A DNA stretch of 63,814 nucleotides from an uncultured Clostridium sp. (GTDB lineage Bacteria > Bacillota > Clostridia > Lachnospirales > Lachnospiraceae): NCBI GenBank assembly GCA_945915475.1, contig CAMEFI010000019.1, positions 1 to 63,814 of the forward strand, read 5' to 3'. The position numbers and the translations under genes are program-made. Below, piece after piece: positions 35,257 to 46,133 of the stretch. The notes beneath the pieces are model-generated. The model had not been told where the DNA came from and searched no databases. It was given only the letters and a program-made list of their open reading frames with translations. Each line of letters starts with the position of its first letter. The first letter of the stretch is position 1.

Positions 35257-36150
35257 ATGAGTTACCAGATTATTACAGACAGTTCCTGTGACTTAGATAC
35301 AGAGCTTGTGAAAGAGAAACATTTACATGTAGTTCCGTTTTATATTTCTTTTGATGAAGAGAACTATTTCAAAGAAAATGAGGAGATCAAAGTACATGAA
35401 TTCTACCAAAAGATGGTAGATAATCCAGAGGTATTCCCAAAGACTTCTCTTCCATCAGTTGAGGATTATATAGAGGCATTTACTCCATATCTGAAGCAGG
35501 GAACAGATATTATCTGTATCTGTATTACAACGAAATTCAGTGGTTCATATAATTCTGCTTCTACTGCCCGGGATATTTTATTAGAAGATTATCCTGATGC
35601 CAGAATTACGGTAATCGATGCAACAGTGAATACAGTATTGCAGGGTATCCTTGTATTAGAGGCAGTCCGTATGCAGGAGAATGGGCTGTCGTACGATGAT
35701 GTGATTGAGGGAATTGAACGTATCAAGACAACTGGAAGAATTATCTTTACAGTTGGTAATATGGATTATCTGATTCACGGTGGGCGTGTTGGAAAGGTAA
35801 TGAAGGTTGCTGTGAATGCACTTAAGATTCGTCCAATGATCATTCTTAAGGCGGGCGAGATCTTCCCATTTGGTGTGGCAAGAAGTCGTAAGAAGTCTAT
35901 TCAGAAGATCATTGAGAAGACAAAAGCACATTTTTCAGAGATAAAAGAATCGCCGGATGATTACAAGATTGTGATCGGATATGGATATGATTATGAAGAG
36001 GCGGTTGCATTTAAGAAGGAACTGCTTGCTTCCTTGCAGACATATTCCAATATACAGGATATCGAGATTTTTCAAATTGGTGCTATGATTGGTGTTCATA
36101 CCGGACCTTATCCAATCGGTGTTGGTTTGCTTCGCAAATACGATTGCTAG
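35257..36150 (+). CDS. DegV-family fatty acid-binding protein
   Basis: Binds a fatty acid for the FakA kinase in Gram-positive bacteria (FakB role). The ATG at 35257 is eight bases after AAGGAG; an in-frame upstream start at 35218 lies inside element B. The start YQIITDSSCDLD is the DegV hallmark; TTKFSGSYNSASTARDIL, GRIIFTVGNMDYLIHGGRVGK and the C-terminal GAMIGVHTGP complete the family. 297 residues. Its leader was interrupted by element B, which could alter its expression. Confidence 0.93.
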   Translation: MSYQIITDSSCDLDTELVKEKHLHVVPFYISFDEENYFKENEEIKVHEFYQKMVDNPEVFPKTSLPSVEDYIEAFTPYLKQGTDIICICITTKFSGSYNSASTARDILLEDYPDARITVIDATVNTVLQGILVLEAVRMQENGLSYDDVIEGIERIKTTGRIIFTVGNMDYLIHGGRVGKVMKVAVNALKIRPMIILKAGEIFPFGVARSRKKSIQKIIEKTKAHFSEIKESPDDYKIVIGYGYDYEEAVAFKKELLASLQTYSNIQDIEIFQIGAMIGVHTGPYPIGVGLLRKYDC

Positions 36151-36367
36151 AAAGTATATTTTGTGTAAGAATGTGGAAGAATAGGGATAGGATGGTTGAA
36201 AATAGAATTTGACGAATGTTGTAAAACTGCACAAATTCTTGTTGCGGGAGTGGCAAAAACGGAGAAAATTTGGAAATAAGAGGAAAACGACTTACAAAAG
36301 TAAAATTTTTTTGTTATTATAATAACAGATGTTAAGTATTGTTAAATTTTAGAAAGAGAGGAGTAAA

Positions 36368-36889
36368 ATGTTTAAAGTTGGTGAGTATGTCGTTTATGGA
36401 ATGAATGGTGTGTGCAGAGTAGAAAATATTGGACCGATGCCAATTAGCGGAGTGGATGGTGACAGAATGTATTATACATTGTTACCATTATACACCAAGG
36501 GCAGTACCGTATTTACGCCGGTAGACAACACAAAAGTTAAGATTCGTTCGGTTATTAGCAAGAAAAAAGCCCTGGAATTGATGGATGCGATGTCAGACGT
36601 GGAAGAGATTGAAGTAGCGGATGATAAGAAGAGAGAGTTAGCTTATAAGGAAGCCCTGAAGTCGTGTGACTGCCGGGAATGGATGCGAATCATTAATACT
36701 GTGTACAAGCGTAAGGAAGAGCGCCAGGCGCAAGGTAAGAAGATGTCAGCTTGCGATGAGAGATATTTGAAGCAGGCACAGGATAGTTTGTATGGAGAAT
36801 TTGCAATTAGTCTTAAGATTGAGAAGAATGAAGTGGAAGAATATATGGTGCAGAGAAATAATCTGAAAGAGATGGCGTCGGCATCATAA
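36368..36889 (+). CDS. CarD/CdnL-family transcription regulator
   Basis: RNA polymerase-binding regulator. The N-terminal CarD/TRCF Tudor-like domain (residues 1-65, MFKVGEYVVYGMNGVCRVE, then TPVDN) contacts the polymerase beta subunit, and the rest is a helical DNA-contacting domain. 173 residues, normal. ATG follows AGAGAGGAGTAAA. It is monocistronic, with a terminator 23 bases downstream. In other bacteria such proteins stabilise open complexes at rRNA and other promoters. Confidence 0.88.
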   Translation: MFKVGEYVVYGMNGVCRVENIGPMPISGVDGDRMYYTLLPLYTKGSTVFTPVDNTKVKIRSVISKKKALELMDAMSDVEEIEVADDKKRELAYKEALKSCDCREWMRIINTVYKRKEERQAQGKKMSACDERYLKQAQDSLYGEFAISLKIEKNEVEEYMVQRNNLKEMASAS

Positions 36890-36912
36890 TATAAAATACA
36901 AAAAGGAAAGAT

Positions 36913-36952
36913 AAGAAAGACAACGTACAAGAGCACGATGTCTTTCTTTTTT
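36913..36952 (+). terminator. Terminator of the carD-like gene
   Basis: AAGAAAGACA (36913-36922) pairs with TGTCTTTCTT (36939-36948), extended by ACG/CGT, followed by T6. Confidence 0.85.
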
Positions 36953-36970
36953 GTGTGATGGCACAAACCC

Positions 36971-37014
36971 GTACAAAACAATATTTGTACAATTGGTCTA
37001 TTCTGTGTTACAAT
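36971..37014 (+). promoter_or_regulatory. Promoter of the TPR protein/hflX genes with palindromic site
   Basis: TTGTAC (36985-36990), 18-base spacer, TACAAT (37009-37014). GTACAAA-N6-TTTGTAC (36971-36990) is a perfect palindrome ending on the -35 box, a likely operator for an unknown regulator. Confidence 0.55.
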
Positions 37015-37090
37015 AACATGATGTGGGTTACAGCTTATAAGGATATATCATTAAGAACTGTGACCGGGAAACAGAAAGGCAGATGCAGGA

Positions 37091-37975
37091 ATGAGACGAC
37101 GGAATAGACGCAGGAACAGAAGAGACCGATATGGAATCTATGAGATACCGGAATATCGTCCGGTTAAGAAAAAAAAGAAAAAGAAACCTGTTACTCTTAA
37201 AGGAATATTGAAATGGTTTGCAATGATCATTTTGCTTATCGTGATTATATATGGGGTGTCCTTTGGAATTAAGTACAGTATGCGCAGTAAAGCACTTTCT
37301 TTATACGAGAGAGAAGATTATGCAGGGGCGATTGATCTCTTTAGTGAAGCATTGAAACCGGGACTCCCTATGTTAGAGTGGTTTGACAATGATGTGAGAT
37401 TTTATCTTGCAGATTGCTATGTAAATACAGGAGATTATGGTCTTGCCTGCTATGAATACAGCAAGATCCGTTTATGGTCAGACGGAGAGGATAGGGATTT
37501 GGACTATCTTGCAAATGTAGCATATGGTCTGCAGCTATATGAATGGAAAGATTATAGACAGGCTCTTCCTATTCTACTACAGGCATATGAAAATGGATAT
37601 AGTGATCTGGTTTTATATGTGGGCAGCTGTTATGGTCAGACAGGTGATCTTGAGAATATGCAGATATATTATGATGTGTTTTTGCAGAAGAATGCTATGA
37701 ACAGCTTTATGTATGCACAGTATGCTGCAATCGCTTTAGATGAAGACAAGATGGAAGAGGCACTTGCTTATATTGAGGCAGGCAAACAGTTAGAAGATCA
37801 GTCTAATATTAAGGAATTGTTATATGACGAGATTATTTACTATGAGAAACTAAAAGATTACAATACAGCCTACGACAAGGCGAAAGCATTCATAGAAGCC
37901 TATCCCAATGATACAGATGGCAAGAATGAATATGATATTTTGTATACTCGTCAGACGGAGACGAGGGAGCAGTAA
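37091..37975 (+). CDS. Membrane-anchored TPR-repeat protein
   Basis: A 294-residue protein. The first 33 residues are extremely basic (RRRNRRRNRRDR, KKKKKKK), followed by one membrane helix (about residues 40-62) and a long helical repeat domain that faces outward. TPR-like units are visible at ALSLYEREDYAGAIDLFSEAL and ALAYIEAGKQLED. It is 13 bases upstream of hflX in the same direction. Function unknown; protein scaffolding at the membrane is the usual TPR role. Confidence 0.75.
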   Translation: MRRRNRRRNRRDRYGIYEIPEYRPVKKKKKKKPVTLKGILKWFAMIILLIVIIYGVSFGIKYSMRSKALSLYEREDYAGAIDLFSEALKPGLPMLEWFDNDVRFYLADCYVNTGDYGLACYEYSKIRLWSDGEDRDLDYLANVAYGLQLYEWKDYRQALPILLQAYENGYSDLVLYVGSCYGQTGDLENMQIYYDVFLQKNAMNSFMYAQYAAIALDEDKMEEALAYIEAGKQLEDQSNIKELLYDEIIYYEKLKDYNTAYDKAKAFIEAYPNDTDGKNEYDILYTRQTETREQ

Positions 37976-37987
37976 CGGAGGTAGTTT

Positions 37988-39226
37988 GTGACACAATTTT
38001 ATGAAAATGAAACCAGACAGGAAAGGGTAATATTGGTTGCCGTTTATGAGAAGGGCGGATTTCAGGAGGAAGAGTCCCTTCGGGAATTAGAGGAGCTTAC
38101 AAAAACAGCGGGAGCAGTCTGTGTCGGTACCCTTACACAGAATCTTGAGACGGCGAATCCGGTAACATATCTTGGAAAAGGGAAACTGGAAGAACTAAAA
38201 ACAATGCTTGTGGCATATGATGCTACAGGCATTGTTTGCGATACAGAACTTACACCGGTACAGATGAAGAATCTGTCGCAGATATTAGATACTAAGATAA
38301 TGGACCGGACAATGATTATATTAGACATTTTTGCGGCCAGAGCCAATACAAGAGAGGGTAAGATTCAGGTAGAGTTGGCACAGCTTAAATATAATGCAAC
38401 CATGTTAGTAGGACTTCGACCGTCGCTTTCCAGATTGGGAGGCGGAATTGGAACAAGGGGTCCCGGTGAGAAGAAATTAGAGATGGATCGGCGTTTGATC
38501 CGGGAGCAGATTTCCAGATTAAAACAGGATTTAGAGCAGGTAAAACAACATCGGGCAACCCAGAGAAAGCAAAGAAATGAAAGCAGTAGTCCGGTTGTGT
38601 GTATCGTAGGATATACGAATGCGGGTAAGTCCACACTGTTGAATCATTTAACGAAGGCAGATGTGCTCGAGGAGGATAAGTTGTTTGCAACACTTGATCC
38701 AACCACAAGGTCACTTAAAATGCCAAACGGGCAGACAATTATGTTAACAGATACAGTAGGATTTATTTCAAAATTACCGCACCACTTGATCCAGGCGTTT
38801 CGTTCTACGTTAGAGGAAGCAAAATACAGTGATCTCATTTTACATGTGGTAGATGCATCCAATAAGGAGATGGACCGGCAGATGTTTGCTGTGTATGAGA
38901 CGCTTAGACAGTTAGAGATCGGAGATAAACCGATTGTCACTGTGTTCAATAAGATAGACCGGTTAGAAGAACTTCCGGTATTGAAAGATTTACGTGCAGA
39001 TGCAACGGTACTTGTTTCTGCAAAACAGGAAATGGGGTTTGAGAGTCTGTTAGATACAATTGGAAGGGTATTGCGCAGCCAGCAGGTCTATGTGGAAAAG
39101 GTAATACCATATAAGGACACAGCACTTCTTGCAAATATCCGGAAATATGGACAATTATTATCGGAAGAGTATAGGGAAGATGGTATTCACATTCAGGCAT
39201 ATATACGCAGACAGGAGGATATATGA
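37988..39226 (+). CDS. hflX: Ribosome-associated GTPase HflX
   Basis: Binds the 50S subunit and rescues stalled or heat-damaged ribosomes. GTG start eight bases after GGAGG. The N-terminal HflX domain includes TYLGKGKLEELK (near residues 58-70) and DTELTPVQMKNLSQIL; the GTPase domain (from about residue 200) has GYTNAGKST (G1), the G3 motif DTVGF and NKID (G4). 412 residues. The last four bases overlap the start of the ABC-F gene, another ribosome-acting protein, which gives a translation-rescue pair. Confidence 0.95.
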   Translation: MTQFYENETRQERVILVAVYEKGGFQEEESLRELEELTKTAGAVCVGTLTQNLETANPVTYLGKGKLEELKTMLVAYDATGIVCDTELTPVQMKNLSQILDTKIMDRTMIILDIFAARANTREGKIQVELAQLKYNATMLVGLRPSLSRLGGGIGTRGPGEKKLEMDRRLIREQISRLKQDLEQVKQHRATQRKQRNESSSPVVCIVGYTNAGKSTLLNHLTKADVLEEDKLFATLDPTTRSLKMPNGQTIMLTDTVGFISKLPHHLIQAFRSTLEEAKYSDLILHVVDASNKEMDRQMFAVYETLRQLEIGDKPIVTVFNKIDRLEELPVLKDLRADATVLVSAKQEMGFESLLDTIGRVLRSQQVYVEKVIPYKDTALLANIRKYGQLLSEEYREDGIHIQAYIRRQEDI

Positions 39227-41052
39227 ATATATTAAATATTGAGAATGTATCAAAAATATATGGTGATAAAATACTATTAGATGAGGTAAGTCTTGGAATT
39301 GGGGAAGGGGAAAAAATCGGTGTCATCGGAGTGAATGGGTGTGGCAAGTCTACATTTCTCAAAATGATTACAGGTATTTCCATGCCGGATAAGGGAAATA
39401 TAATCAAAAAGAATAATTCCAGTATAGCATATCTTGCACAAAATACGGAATTTGAACCAGAAGATACCGTACTTTCTTATGTAATGAGGGGAAAAGTAAG
39501 CTCAGATCCTAATTGGAATCTTGAGGCAGAGGCTAAGACAATTCTGAACCGGCTGCATATTGAGAAGATGGATGCAGTCATAGCACCATTATCCGGTGGA
39601 GAGAAGAAGAGGGTGGCTCTTGCTAAGACGTTGCTTGCACCGGCAGATATTCTCATATTGGATGAGCCTACCAACCATTTAGATAGCGGAATGGTTCGAT
39701 GGTTAGAGGAATATTTGGCAAAGTATAAAGGTGTATTGATCATGGTAACCCATGACCGTTATTTTCTTGATCGTGTGACGAATAAAATTGTGGAGATTGA
39801 TAGAGGAAAGCTCTATACCTATGAGGCAAATTATTCCGGCTTCTTAGAACTTAAGCAGGCAAGACTCAATCAGGAGACAGCAAGTTACCGGAAAGTGCAG
39901 AGTATATTGCGTACAGAGATAGAATGGGTAAAGCGTGGGGCAAAAGCCCGATCTACAAAGCAGAAAGCACGGTTAGAACGTTTTGAGCAGATGCAGGGAA
40001 TGAAGGCTCCGGAACGGGACAAGCAGGTTGAGATGGACTCATTAGCGTCACGCCTTGGAAAAAAGACGATTGAAATTGATCACCTTTCCAAAGGGTACGG
40101 TGATAAAAAATTAATCTCGGATTTCACCTATTATACAATTAGAAATGAGAGAATAGGAATTGTTGGTGAGAATGGATGCGGGAAGACGACTCTGCTCAGG
40201 CTTATTTTAGGGTTGGAAGAACCGGATAGTGGAAGTATTACAATTGGAGATACGATTCAGATTGGGTATTTTTCACAGACGGTGGAGAATATGGATCCAG
40301 AGGAACGTGTCATTGATTATGTGAAAAATGTTGCAGAATATATTAAGACCAGCAGGGGAACTACCTCGGCATCACAAATGTGTGAACGATTCTTATTTGG
40401 ACCGGAGACACAATATAATCCAATTGGTAAGCTTTCGGGTGGAGAAAAGCGGCGCCTGTATCTGTTAAAAGTGTTAATGTCAGCTCCGAATGTACTAATT
40501 CTTGATGAACCGACCAATGATCTGGATATTACGACACTTGCGGTGTTAGAGGAATATATAGATTGCTTTGATGGAATCGTAATTGCAGTATCCCATGACC
40601 GGTATTTTTTAGACCGGGTTGTCAACCGTATTTTTGCATTTGAGGGAAATGGTGTTATCAGTCAGTATGAGGGGGGTTATACCGATTATTACGAAAAGGC
40701 ACTTGCCAATGGTAAACTTGTGGATTCTATGAAGGTAGCTAAGCAGAAAATAGAAAAAGAATCCGGTGAGCAAAAAACAGACAGCAGGGATACATGGAAG
40801 AATCATCGTGAGAAAAAACTCAAATTCAGCTACAAAGAGCAGCGGGAATACGAGACAATTGATGCAGAGATTGCAGCAATAGAAGAGCAGATCGAAAAGA
40901 CAGATGCTTCTATTATGGAAGCTGCAAGTGATTATACCCGATTATCAGAACTTACAAAAGAAAAGGAGATACTGGAGAAACAATTAGAAGAGAAGATGGA
41001 TCGATGGGTTTATCTGAATGATCTGGCAGAACAGATTGAAAAAGCAAAATAA
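39223..41052 (+). CDS. ABC-F family ATPase (Uup/YfmR-like)
   Basis: Second ABC-F protein in the window. Twin ATPase domains show GVNGCGKST and GENGCGKTT, with LSGGEKKR and LSGGEKRR signatures. The linker [19 protein letters not shown] (near residues 230-250) and the C-terminal coiled coil (residues 520-609) are typical of Uup/YfmR, which act on the ribosome. 609 residues. Its ATG overlaps the hflX stop (ATGA). It is unlike the YdiF-type ABC-F gene at 20479. Confidence 0.9.
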   Translation: MNILNIENVSKIYGDKILLDEVSLGIGEGEKIGVIGVNGCGKSTFLKMITGISMPDKGNIIKKNNSSIAYLAQNTEFEPEDTVLSYVMRGKVSSDPNWNLEAEAKTILNRLHIEKMDAVIAPLSGGEKKRVALAKTLLAPADILILDEPTNHLDSGMVRWLEEYLAKYKGVLIMVTHDRYFLDRVTNKIVEIDRGKLYTYEANYSGFLELKQARLNQETASYRKVQSILRTEIEWVKRGAKARSTKQKARLERFEQMQGMKAPERDKQVEMDSLASRLGKKTIEIDHLSKGYGDKKLISDFTYYTIRNERIGIVGENGCGKTTLLRLILGLEEPDSGSITIGDTIQIGYFSQTVENMDPEERVIDYVKNVAEYIKTSRGTTSASQMCERFLFGPETQYNPIGKLSGGEKRRLYLLKVLMSAPNVLILDEPTNDLDITTLAVLEEYIDCFDGIVIAVSHDRYFLDRVVNRIFAFEGNGVISQYEGGYTDYYEKALANGKLVDSMKVAKQKIEKESGEQKTDSRDTWKNHREKKLKFSYKEQREYETIDAEIAAIEEQIEKTDASIMEAASDYTRLSELTKEKEILEKQLEEKMDRWVYLNDLAEQIEKAK

Positions 41053-41128
41053 ATGTTGTGTTATGGAAAAAAACAATGTATTATGTAAAGTAGTAAATAA
41101 AAAGTGTCGAAAGATGGGAGTTCTTAAA

Positions 41129-43276
41129 ATGCAAAGGAATAAAAGACGATGTGTAGAAATTGTTGCATTTTTCCTCTTGTTGCTCATGGGAGTGTTATTC
41201 ATCCCCGTATCCGGCAATCAGGTGGAGGCTGCGACTACGTGTAAGTCTGTTATTACATATCCTGGTACTGCCAGAACGAAAGTTAATATACGTAAGAAGG
41301 CAGGTACCGGTTATAAGAGTTATGGAAAGGTAAAGAAGAACCAGTCGGTAACAATTCTGGGATATGTAACAAACAAAGGGGTAAAATGGTATAAATGTCA
41401 GGCAGTTGTAAAAAACAAGGTGCGTGTGGGATATATTTGTGCATCTTATGTTAACTTGCAATATCGACCTTCTGCCATCGTAAACGAGAAGGTGACATCA
41501 AAGGTGAAGGTGCGTAAGAAAGCAAAAACGTCCTCTAAAGTTGTTGCAAAGCTTGATAAAGGTACAGAAGTTAAAGTATTAGGAATTTCAAGGCAGTCAT
41601 CTAGTAAGTACTGGTATAAGGTACGTTTTACATATAATAACAAGAAGATGACAGGATACATACAGTCAACATTTCTTACAATTGCCGGACAGGATTCCGG
41701 CCAGGAAGATGTAACGGGTAAGGAAGGATATGTGAATGATAAGGTTACATCTACTTTGAATGTAAGAAAGTCGGCAAGTACAAGTAGCAAGGTGTTGATT
41801 AAGATTCCAAAGGGAACCAAAGTTACCATTCTGGGGGAAACAGGAAACTGGTATAAGATTACCGTTACTTATGGTGGCAAGACGGTAACGGGATATGCTG
41901 TAAAAGAATATATTACCATATCTTCCGAACAGGAAAAGGTTGAGAATACTCCGGTAACGGAGGAAGAGTTTGCGACTATGCTGGCGGCATTTCCGGATAG
42001 TTATAAGGCAAGTATTCAGGCATTGCATACTGCGTATCCCAATTGGCGGTTTTATGCCGTGAATACAAATTTGGATTTTAATACTGCGGTTGCCAATGAA
42101 AGTGTTGTGGGAAGAAATGTGATTCAAAGTAATTATCCTAATGGAATAGCATCCCTTGCTCCGTTTTCTTATCTGTCAACAGATGCAGGAGCTTATAACT
42201 GGGCAAATGATACGTATTCCATAAAGGATGGAAGCAACTGGTACAGTGCAAATTCCCAGGTGATTGCTTATTATATGGATCCGCGTAATTTCCTAAATGA
42301 TATGGATATTTTCCAGTTTGAGGCACTTTCCTATGATGAATCTCAAAGTGCTACGGTAGTGCAGAGTATTCTAAATAATACATTTATGAGCGGTAATTAT
42401 AGTGTGATTGATTCTGCAACAGGTGCGGCTGCAACAGGCAGTTATGTTCAGGCATTTATGGATGCGGGGAAAACGGCATCCGCTAATCCGTATTTTTTGG
42501 CTTCCCGATGTAAACAGGAGGTCGGAACCAATGGTTCTAATGCAACAAGTGGAACTTACAAAGGATATGAGGGAATATATAATTTCTATAATATTGGTGC
42601 TTCTGACGGAACCAATGCAGTTGCGAAAGGATTGCTTTGGGCGAAAGGCGGAACAACCGGAGCAACCTCTTATGGCAGACCGTGGACAACACCATATAAG
42701 TCCATTGTAGGTGGAGCGCAATATATAGCAAAGAATTATATTAATGTCGGGCAGAATACATTGTATTTGCAGAAATTCAATGTGGCTCCGAGCAATTCGG
42801 CCCAATTATATATGCATCAGTATATGACAAATGTTCAGGCACCGTATGCAGAAGGGAGAACCACAAGGAATGCATATAATTCCCTTGGTATTCTGTCTAA
42901 TACGATGATTTTTAATATTCCGGTTTATAACAATATGCCGGCTACTGCTTGTGCACTTCCGGCTGCATCGGGAAACCCGAATCCTTATTTATCCGGTATT
43001 ACAGTGGTGAACAATGACAATTATACACAGCAATTTCCATTGTCTAATTTTGCATTTGATGGGGGAGCTGCCAGAAACTTTACATATTACATAACAGTGC
43101 CGGCAAATGTTTCGAGTGTACTGGTATCCGCTTCGAAAATCAGCACGTATGCTGCCATAGAGGGGCCTGGAGTCTATGCATTAGGAGGTAATGGTTCTAC
43201 CACAACGGTTGTCATTACGGGTGTCGCACAGAATGGAACAAGACAGGCGTATACAATACATATTATACGTCAGTAA
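41129..43276 (+). CDS. Secreted cell wall hydrolase with SH3b repeats and glucosaminidase domain
   Basis: Secreted peptidoglycan-binding enzyme of 715 residues. ATG at 41129 lies eight bases after GGGAG. Signal peptide residues about 1-33 ([21 protein letters not shown], cleavage after VEA). Three SH3-type domains follow (about residues 37-110, 115-185 and 200-262), each with a V(N/K)xRKxA motif. A glucosaminidase-type domain spans about residues 275-560, with the acid candidate Glu in [11 protein letters not shown]. The last 100 residues form a beta-rich, cadherin-like domain. It probably remodels or splits the wall. It ends in a bidirectional terminator. Confidence 0.85.
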   Translation: MQRNKRRCVEIVAFFLLLLMGVLFIPVSGNQVEAATTCKSVITYPGTARTKVNIRKKAGTGYKSYGKVKKNQSVTILGYVTNKGVKWYKCQAVVKNKVRVGYICASYVNLQYRPSAIVNEKVTSKVKVRKKAKTSSKVVAKLDKGTEVKVLGISRQSSSKYWYKVRFTYNNKKMTGYIQSTFLTIAGQDSGQEDVTGKEGYVNDKVTSTLNVRKSASTSSKVLIKIPKGTKVTILGETGNWYKITVTYGGKTVTGYAVKEYITISSEQEKVENTPVTEEEFATMLAAFPDSYKASIQALHTAYPNWRFYAVNTNLDFNTAVANESVVGRNVIQSNYPNGIASLAPFSYLSTDAGAYNWANDTYSIKDGSNWYSANSQVIAYYMDPRNFLNDMDIFQFEALSYDESQSATVVQSILNNTFMSGNYSVIDSATGAAATGSYVQAFMDAGKTASANPYFLASRCKQEVGTNGSNATSGTYKGYEGIYNFYNIGASDGTNAVAKGLLWAKGGTTGATSYGRPWTTPYKSIVGGAQYIAKNYINVGQNTLYLQKFNVAPSNSAQLYMHQYMTNVQAPYAEGRTTRNAYNSLGILSNTMIFNIPVYNNMPATACALPAASGNPNPYLSGITVVNNDNYTQQFPLSNFAFDGGAARNFTYYITVPANVSSVLVSASKISTYAAIEGPGVYALGGNGSTTTVVITGVAQNGTRQAYTIHIIRQ

Positions 43277-43280
43277 ATAA

Positions 43281-43341
43281 AGAGCTGTGGGATTCAGATC
43301 TGGTATGTAGTTACCATGTTGTATCTGAATGCCACAGCTCT
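43281..43341. terminator. Bidirectional terminator between convergent genes
   Basis: Arms 43281-43299 and 43323-43341 pair over 19 bases with one mismatch. It separates the wall hydrolase gene and hslO. T-rich tails are weak on both sides. Confidence 0.75.
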
Positions 43342-43349
43342 ATTGTGTA

Positions 43350-44222
43350 CTAGTTATCTAGCATATTCTTAAGATCATCCACAGAAAAATGGTACTTCTT
43401 ATTACAGAAATGGCAGGCAACTTCGATTGGTTCGTTGTCTGCAATCATTTCCTCTATATCATTTCTGCTGATGCTGGCAATTGCCCTGTAACTTCGCTCT
43501 CTTGAGCAGTCACAGTGATAGTGGGGAATGATGGAATCTGTGATTTCCAAATTGTATCCATTAAATAACTGGCGCATCATATCTTCCGGGGTCATTCCCT
43601 GTTCCATTTGTGATGTGATGGATGAGAAATCCTTTAATCGTATCTCTAAATCAGAAATAAGTTCTTCTGTGGCAAATGGCATGAGCTGGATGATGAACCC
43701 ACCGGCATGACGAACAGAAAGATCCTTGTCTACTAGTACACCAAGGGCAACAGAGGTGGGGATTTGTTCACTTGTTGCAAAATAGTAGGTTAAGTCTTCT
43801 GCAATTTCGCCGGTTACAAGGTTGGATTGTCCGACATAAGGTTCTTTCATGCCGATATCTTTGATTACGCTCAAAACACCAAGGTCAAGCGCTTTGCCTA
43901 CATCTAATTTGCCCTTTTCATTTGGAGGAAGCTCGATATTCGGATGATTCACATAGCCTTTGACATCTGCTTTTGCATTTGCAGTCACGGTAAGACCTCC
44001 GATAGGACCGGAACATTGAATCTGAAGAGTCAGAACATCCGAATCATTTTTACACATACTTCCCATGATGGCACCTGCACTTAATAACCGTCCAAATGCA
44101 GCAGTAGCAACTGGGGAGGTGTTATGGATGGAACGGGCCGTTTCCACGAGTTCTTTTGTATAGGCAGCAAAGAAACGTACCTGGTTATCTGCTGCCATTC
44201 CTCTTATAAGAATATCATTCAT
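43350..44222 (-). CDS. hslO: Redox-regulated chaperone Hsp33
   Basis: Holdase chaperone switched on by oxidation. The C-terminal zinc switch cysteines are present: CDC (near residue 234) and CHFC (near residue 267), the CxC...CxxC set. The N-terminal domain contains LLSAGAIMGSM and QIQCSGPIGGLTV. 290 residues, normal. Its ATG overlaps the stop of the methyltransferase gene upstream by four bases, so the two form one operon. Confidence 0.95.
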   Translation of the reverse strand: MNDILIRGMAADNQVRFFAAYTKELVETARSIHNTSPVATAAFGRLLSAGAIMGSMCKNDSDVLTLQIQCSGPIGGLTVTANAKADVKGYVNHPNIELPPNEKGKLDVGKALDLGVLSVIKDIGMKEPYVGQSNLVTGEIAEDLTYYFATSEQIPTSVALGVLVDKDLSVRHAGGFIIQLMPFATEELISDLEIRLKDFSSITSQMEQGMTPEDMMRQLFNGYNLEITDSIIPHYHCDCSRERSYRAIASISRNDIEEMIADNEPIEVACHFCNKKYHFSVDDLKNMLDN

Positions 44223-44977
44223 ATTGTATCTCCATTTCTTGCAATTATATAGATGCGCTCACTTTCAGCAGAAGGAGGCGCTTTGGTAAAGGCATCATAT
44301 GCCGTCACATATTCTAACCCGGCAGCATGTAATAAGTCAATCATTTCCGTTAAATCATAAGCTTTCTGATGGTGTGTTTCACAGAATTTCTCGTAGAAAC
44401 CATTTTCTAACTTGGAAAAAAAGGTAAGATCATATTGGTTGATGTCTTCCTCATCAAAAAAAGAATTCTCCCAAATGTAGCTGCCCTGCTCCTGATGATC
44501 GCAAAAGACCTGATCTCCAAGTACTTCCTGATAAAAATATCTTGTTTTTAAATCAAAAATGAAAATACCATTTTTTCTTAAATATTGTTTGACTCCGGCA
44601 AAGGTATCCGCTACATCATTAATATTTAACAGATAATTCAGGCTGTCACATAGGCAGTATACACCATCAAATATCATATCTCCACAATCTAATTCCTGCA
44701 TGTTTTGTAAAATGAGTTCCACGTGAGGCTGGTCAGAAAGTTTGTTGGCCGCTAAGGAAAGCATATCCACGGAATTGTCAATACCGATTATTTCATAGCC
44801 GGCCTGAGCCATAAGTTTTGTCAGGGTTCCGGTACCACATCCTAATTCCAGCAGAGTACCTGTGGAAATTCTGTAATCGGCAAAAAGGGAAAGCAGATAG
44901 CGGGACCATTCATCATAGGGAATGTTATCCATGAATTGGTCATACAAATAGGCAAAACCTTGATAACTGGTTGACAT
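44219..44977 (-). CDS. Class I SAM-dependent methyltransferase
   Basis: 252 residues. The SAM-binding motif LLELGCGTGTLTKLMAQ (near residues 40-56) and the acidic loop IGIDNS are present, with the family-typical YDQFMDNIPYDEW N-terminus. The substrate is unknown. It is the first gene of an operon with hslO; this pairing occurs in other clostridia but does not define the target. Confidence 0.88.
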   Translation of the reverse strand: MSTSYQGFAYLYDQFMDNIPYDEWSRYLLSLFADYRISTGTLLELGCGTGTLTKLMAQAGYEIIGIDNSVDMLSLAANKLSDQPHVELILQNMQELDCGDMIFDGVYCLCDSLNYLLNINDVADTFAGVKQYLRKNGIFIFDLKTRYFYQEVLGDQVFCDHQEQGSYIWENSFFDEEDINQYDLTFFSKLENGFYEKFCETHHQKAYDLTEMIDLLHAAGLEYVTAYDAFTKAPPSAESERIYIIARNGDTI

Positions 44978-45016
44978 AATCTTAATTCCTTCCTTATCGA
45001 GAGTATCCTTATAAAA

Positions 45017-45066
45017 AATGAGCTGCTATACAAAGTGTGCTGATACTTGGTATGGCAGCTCATAAA
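45017..45066 (-). terminator. Terminator of the acidic membrane protein gene
   Basis: On the - strand ATGAGCTGCCATAC pairs with GTATAGCAGCTCAT over a long loop, followed by TTTTTTA. The stem has one mismatch. Confidence 0.7.
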
Positions 45067-45080
45067 ATACGGTAGAAATC

Positions 45081-45629
45081 TTAGAAGTCTAATCTATCCT
45101 GCTCTTCTAATACATCAGGATCTTCCGATACATCGGATAATCCTTCGTTCTCATATCCAAGAACCTCTGGTTGTGCTTCCTCACTGGTTGAAGAAGAAGC
45201 CACATCCGGAGTTGGATCAGAATTGACAGTAGTGTTGGCTCCAAAATCAATCATTGGAATGTCGGAATCTGCGGTTGCTTCTGTATTTTCAATGTTTTCC
45301 TCTTCCTGCTGTTCTTCCGGTTCTTCCTCTGGTTCTTCTTTGAAATTGATGGTGATGGATGTATATTCGCGGTTGGATTTATCCCCGCTAGTGAATACAT
45401 CTTCGAAATCATCCGATTCTTCCTCGAAAGAAAAGTCCTCGAAATCATCCTCATCCTCTTCCTTGCGTTCTTTCCACTTGTCGTAAAGATCATATGCTTT
45501 ATCTAATGTTGCTTTGTAGAGTGGGCTTTTTTTGATTTTGTCACGAAATACGTAACATGCGCCACCAACTGCAGCGGCTGTTGCAGTAAAGGCAAGAAAC
45601 TTGCCAAAAAAATGTTTGTCCTTTGCCAT
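45081..45629 (-). CDS. Acidic membrane-anchored protein of unknown function
   Basis: 182 residues. An N-terminal hydrophobic helix (about residues 9-27) follows a short basic start, then a charged helix, then a long acidic, low-complexity tail (for example EEPEEEPEEQQEEENIE). The layout resembles YtxH-like membrane-anchored proteins. ATG follows AAAGGAG. No enzymatic motif is seen. Monocistronic. Confidence 0.75.
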   Translation of the reverse strand: MAKDKHFFGKFLAFTATAAAVGGACYVFRDKIKKSPLYKATLDKAYDLYDKWKERKEEDEDDFEDFSFEEESDDFEDVFTSGDKSNREYTSITINFKEEPEEEPEEQQEEENIENTEATADSDIPMIDFGANTTVNSDPTPDVASSSTSEEAQPEVLGYENEGLSDVSEDPDVLEEQDRLDF

Positions 45630-45793
45630 AACGAATCTCCTTTATTATACATAATAACTGGTTTCATTTTAATACGGATAGGTGGAAAAAGCAATTCTTT
45701 ATTTGCTATTTCTTATATTATGTGTGATAATATCTGGTATTATACGATATGTATAAGAATATTGTGCGTGATAGGAAAGAGGTTAGAATTAAG

Positions 45794-45982
45794 ATGAAAG
45801 AAGTAACGAAAAATTTTTTTGTCTGTGGAGTGCTAATGATAATTGCAGGCATAGCATTGATTGCAGTTTCTAAGAAAACATTTGGAATGATAGCCGTAAT
45901 TTGCGGGGTTGTATTTTTGGTTATCGGGGTGGTGTATTTTATAAAAGACATGCGTGATGGTTCGAAAGAGAAGGAAAAATAA
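45794..45982 (+). CDS. Small membrane protein (62 aa)
   Basis: The ATG at 45794 follows AAGAGG by about ten bases; an in-frame GTG or ATG further up has no site. Two hydrophobic helices (about residues 8-27 and 30-50) and a basic end. The gene is divergent from the acidic protein gene and lies 151 bases before a large unknown gene. Function unknown. Confidence 0.6.
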   Translation: MKEVTKNFFVCGVLMIIAGIALIAVSKKTFGMIAVICGVVFLVIGVVYFIKDMRDGSKEKEK

Positions 45983-46133
45983 GTTCTTGTACAAAATATA
46001 CAATTGCAATCTGTCATAATCACTGAAAACAGAAGAAAATCTAGTTGTAAATCCTTTATATTTGTGATAATATTAAAATTAATTAGGTGAAATTTATTTA
46101 TTTCACACAATTGAAACAGAAGGAGGAGTTACA

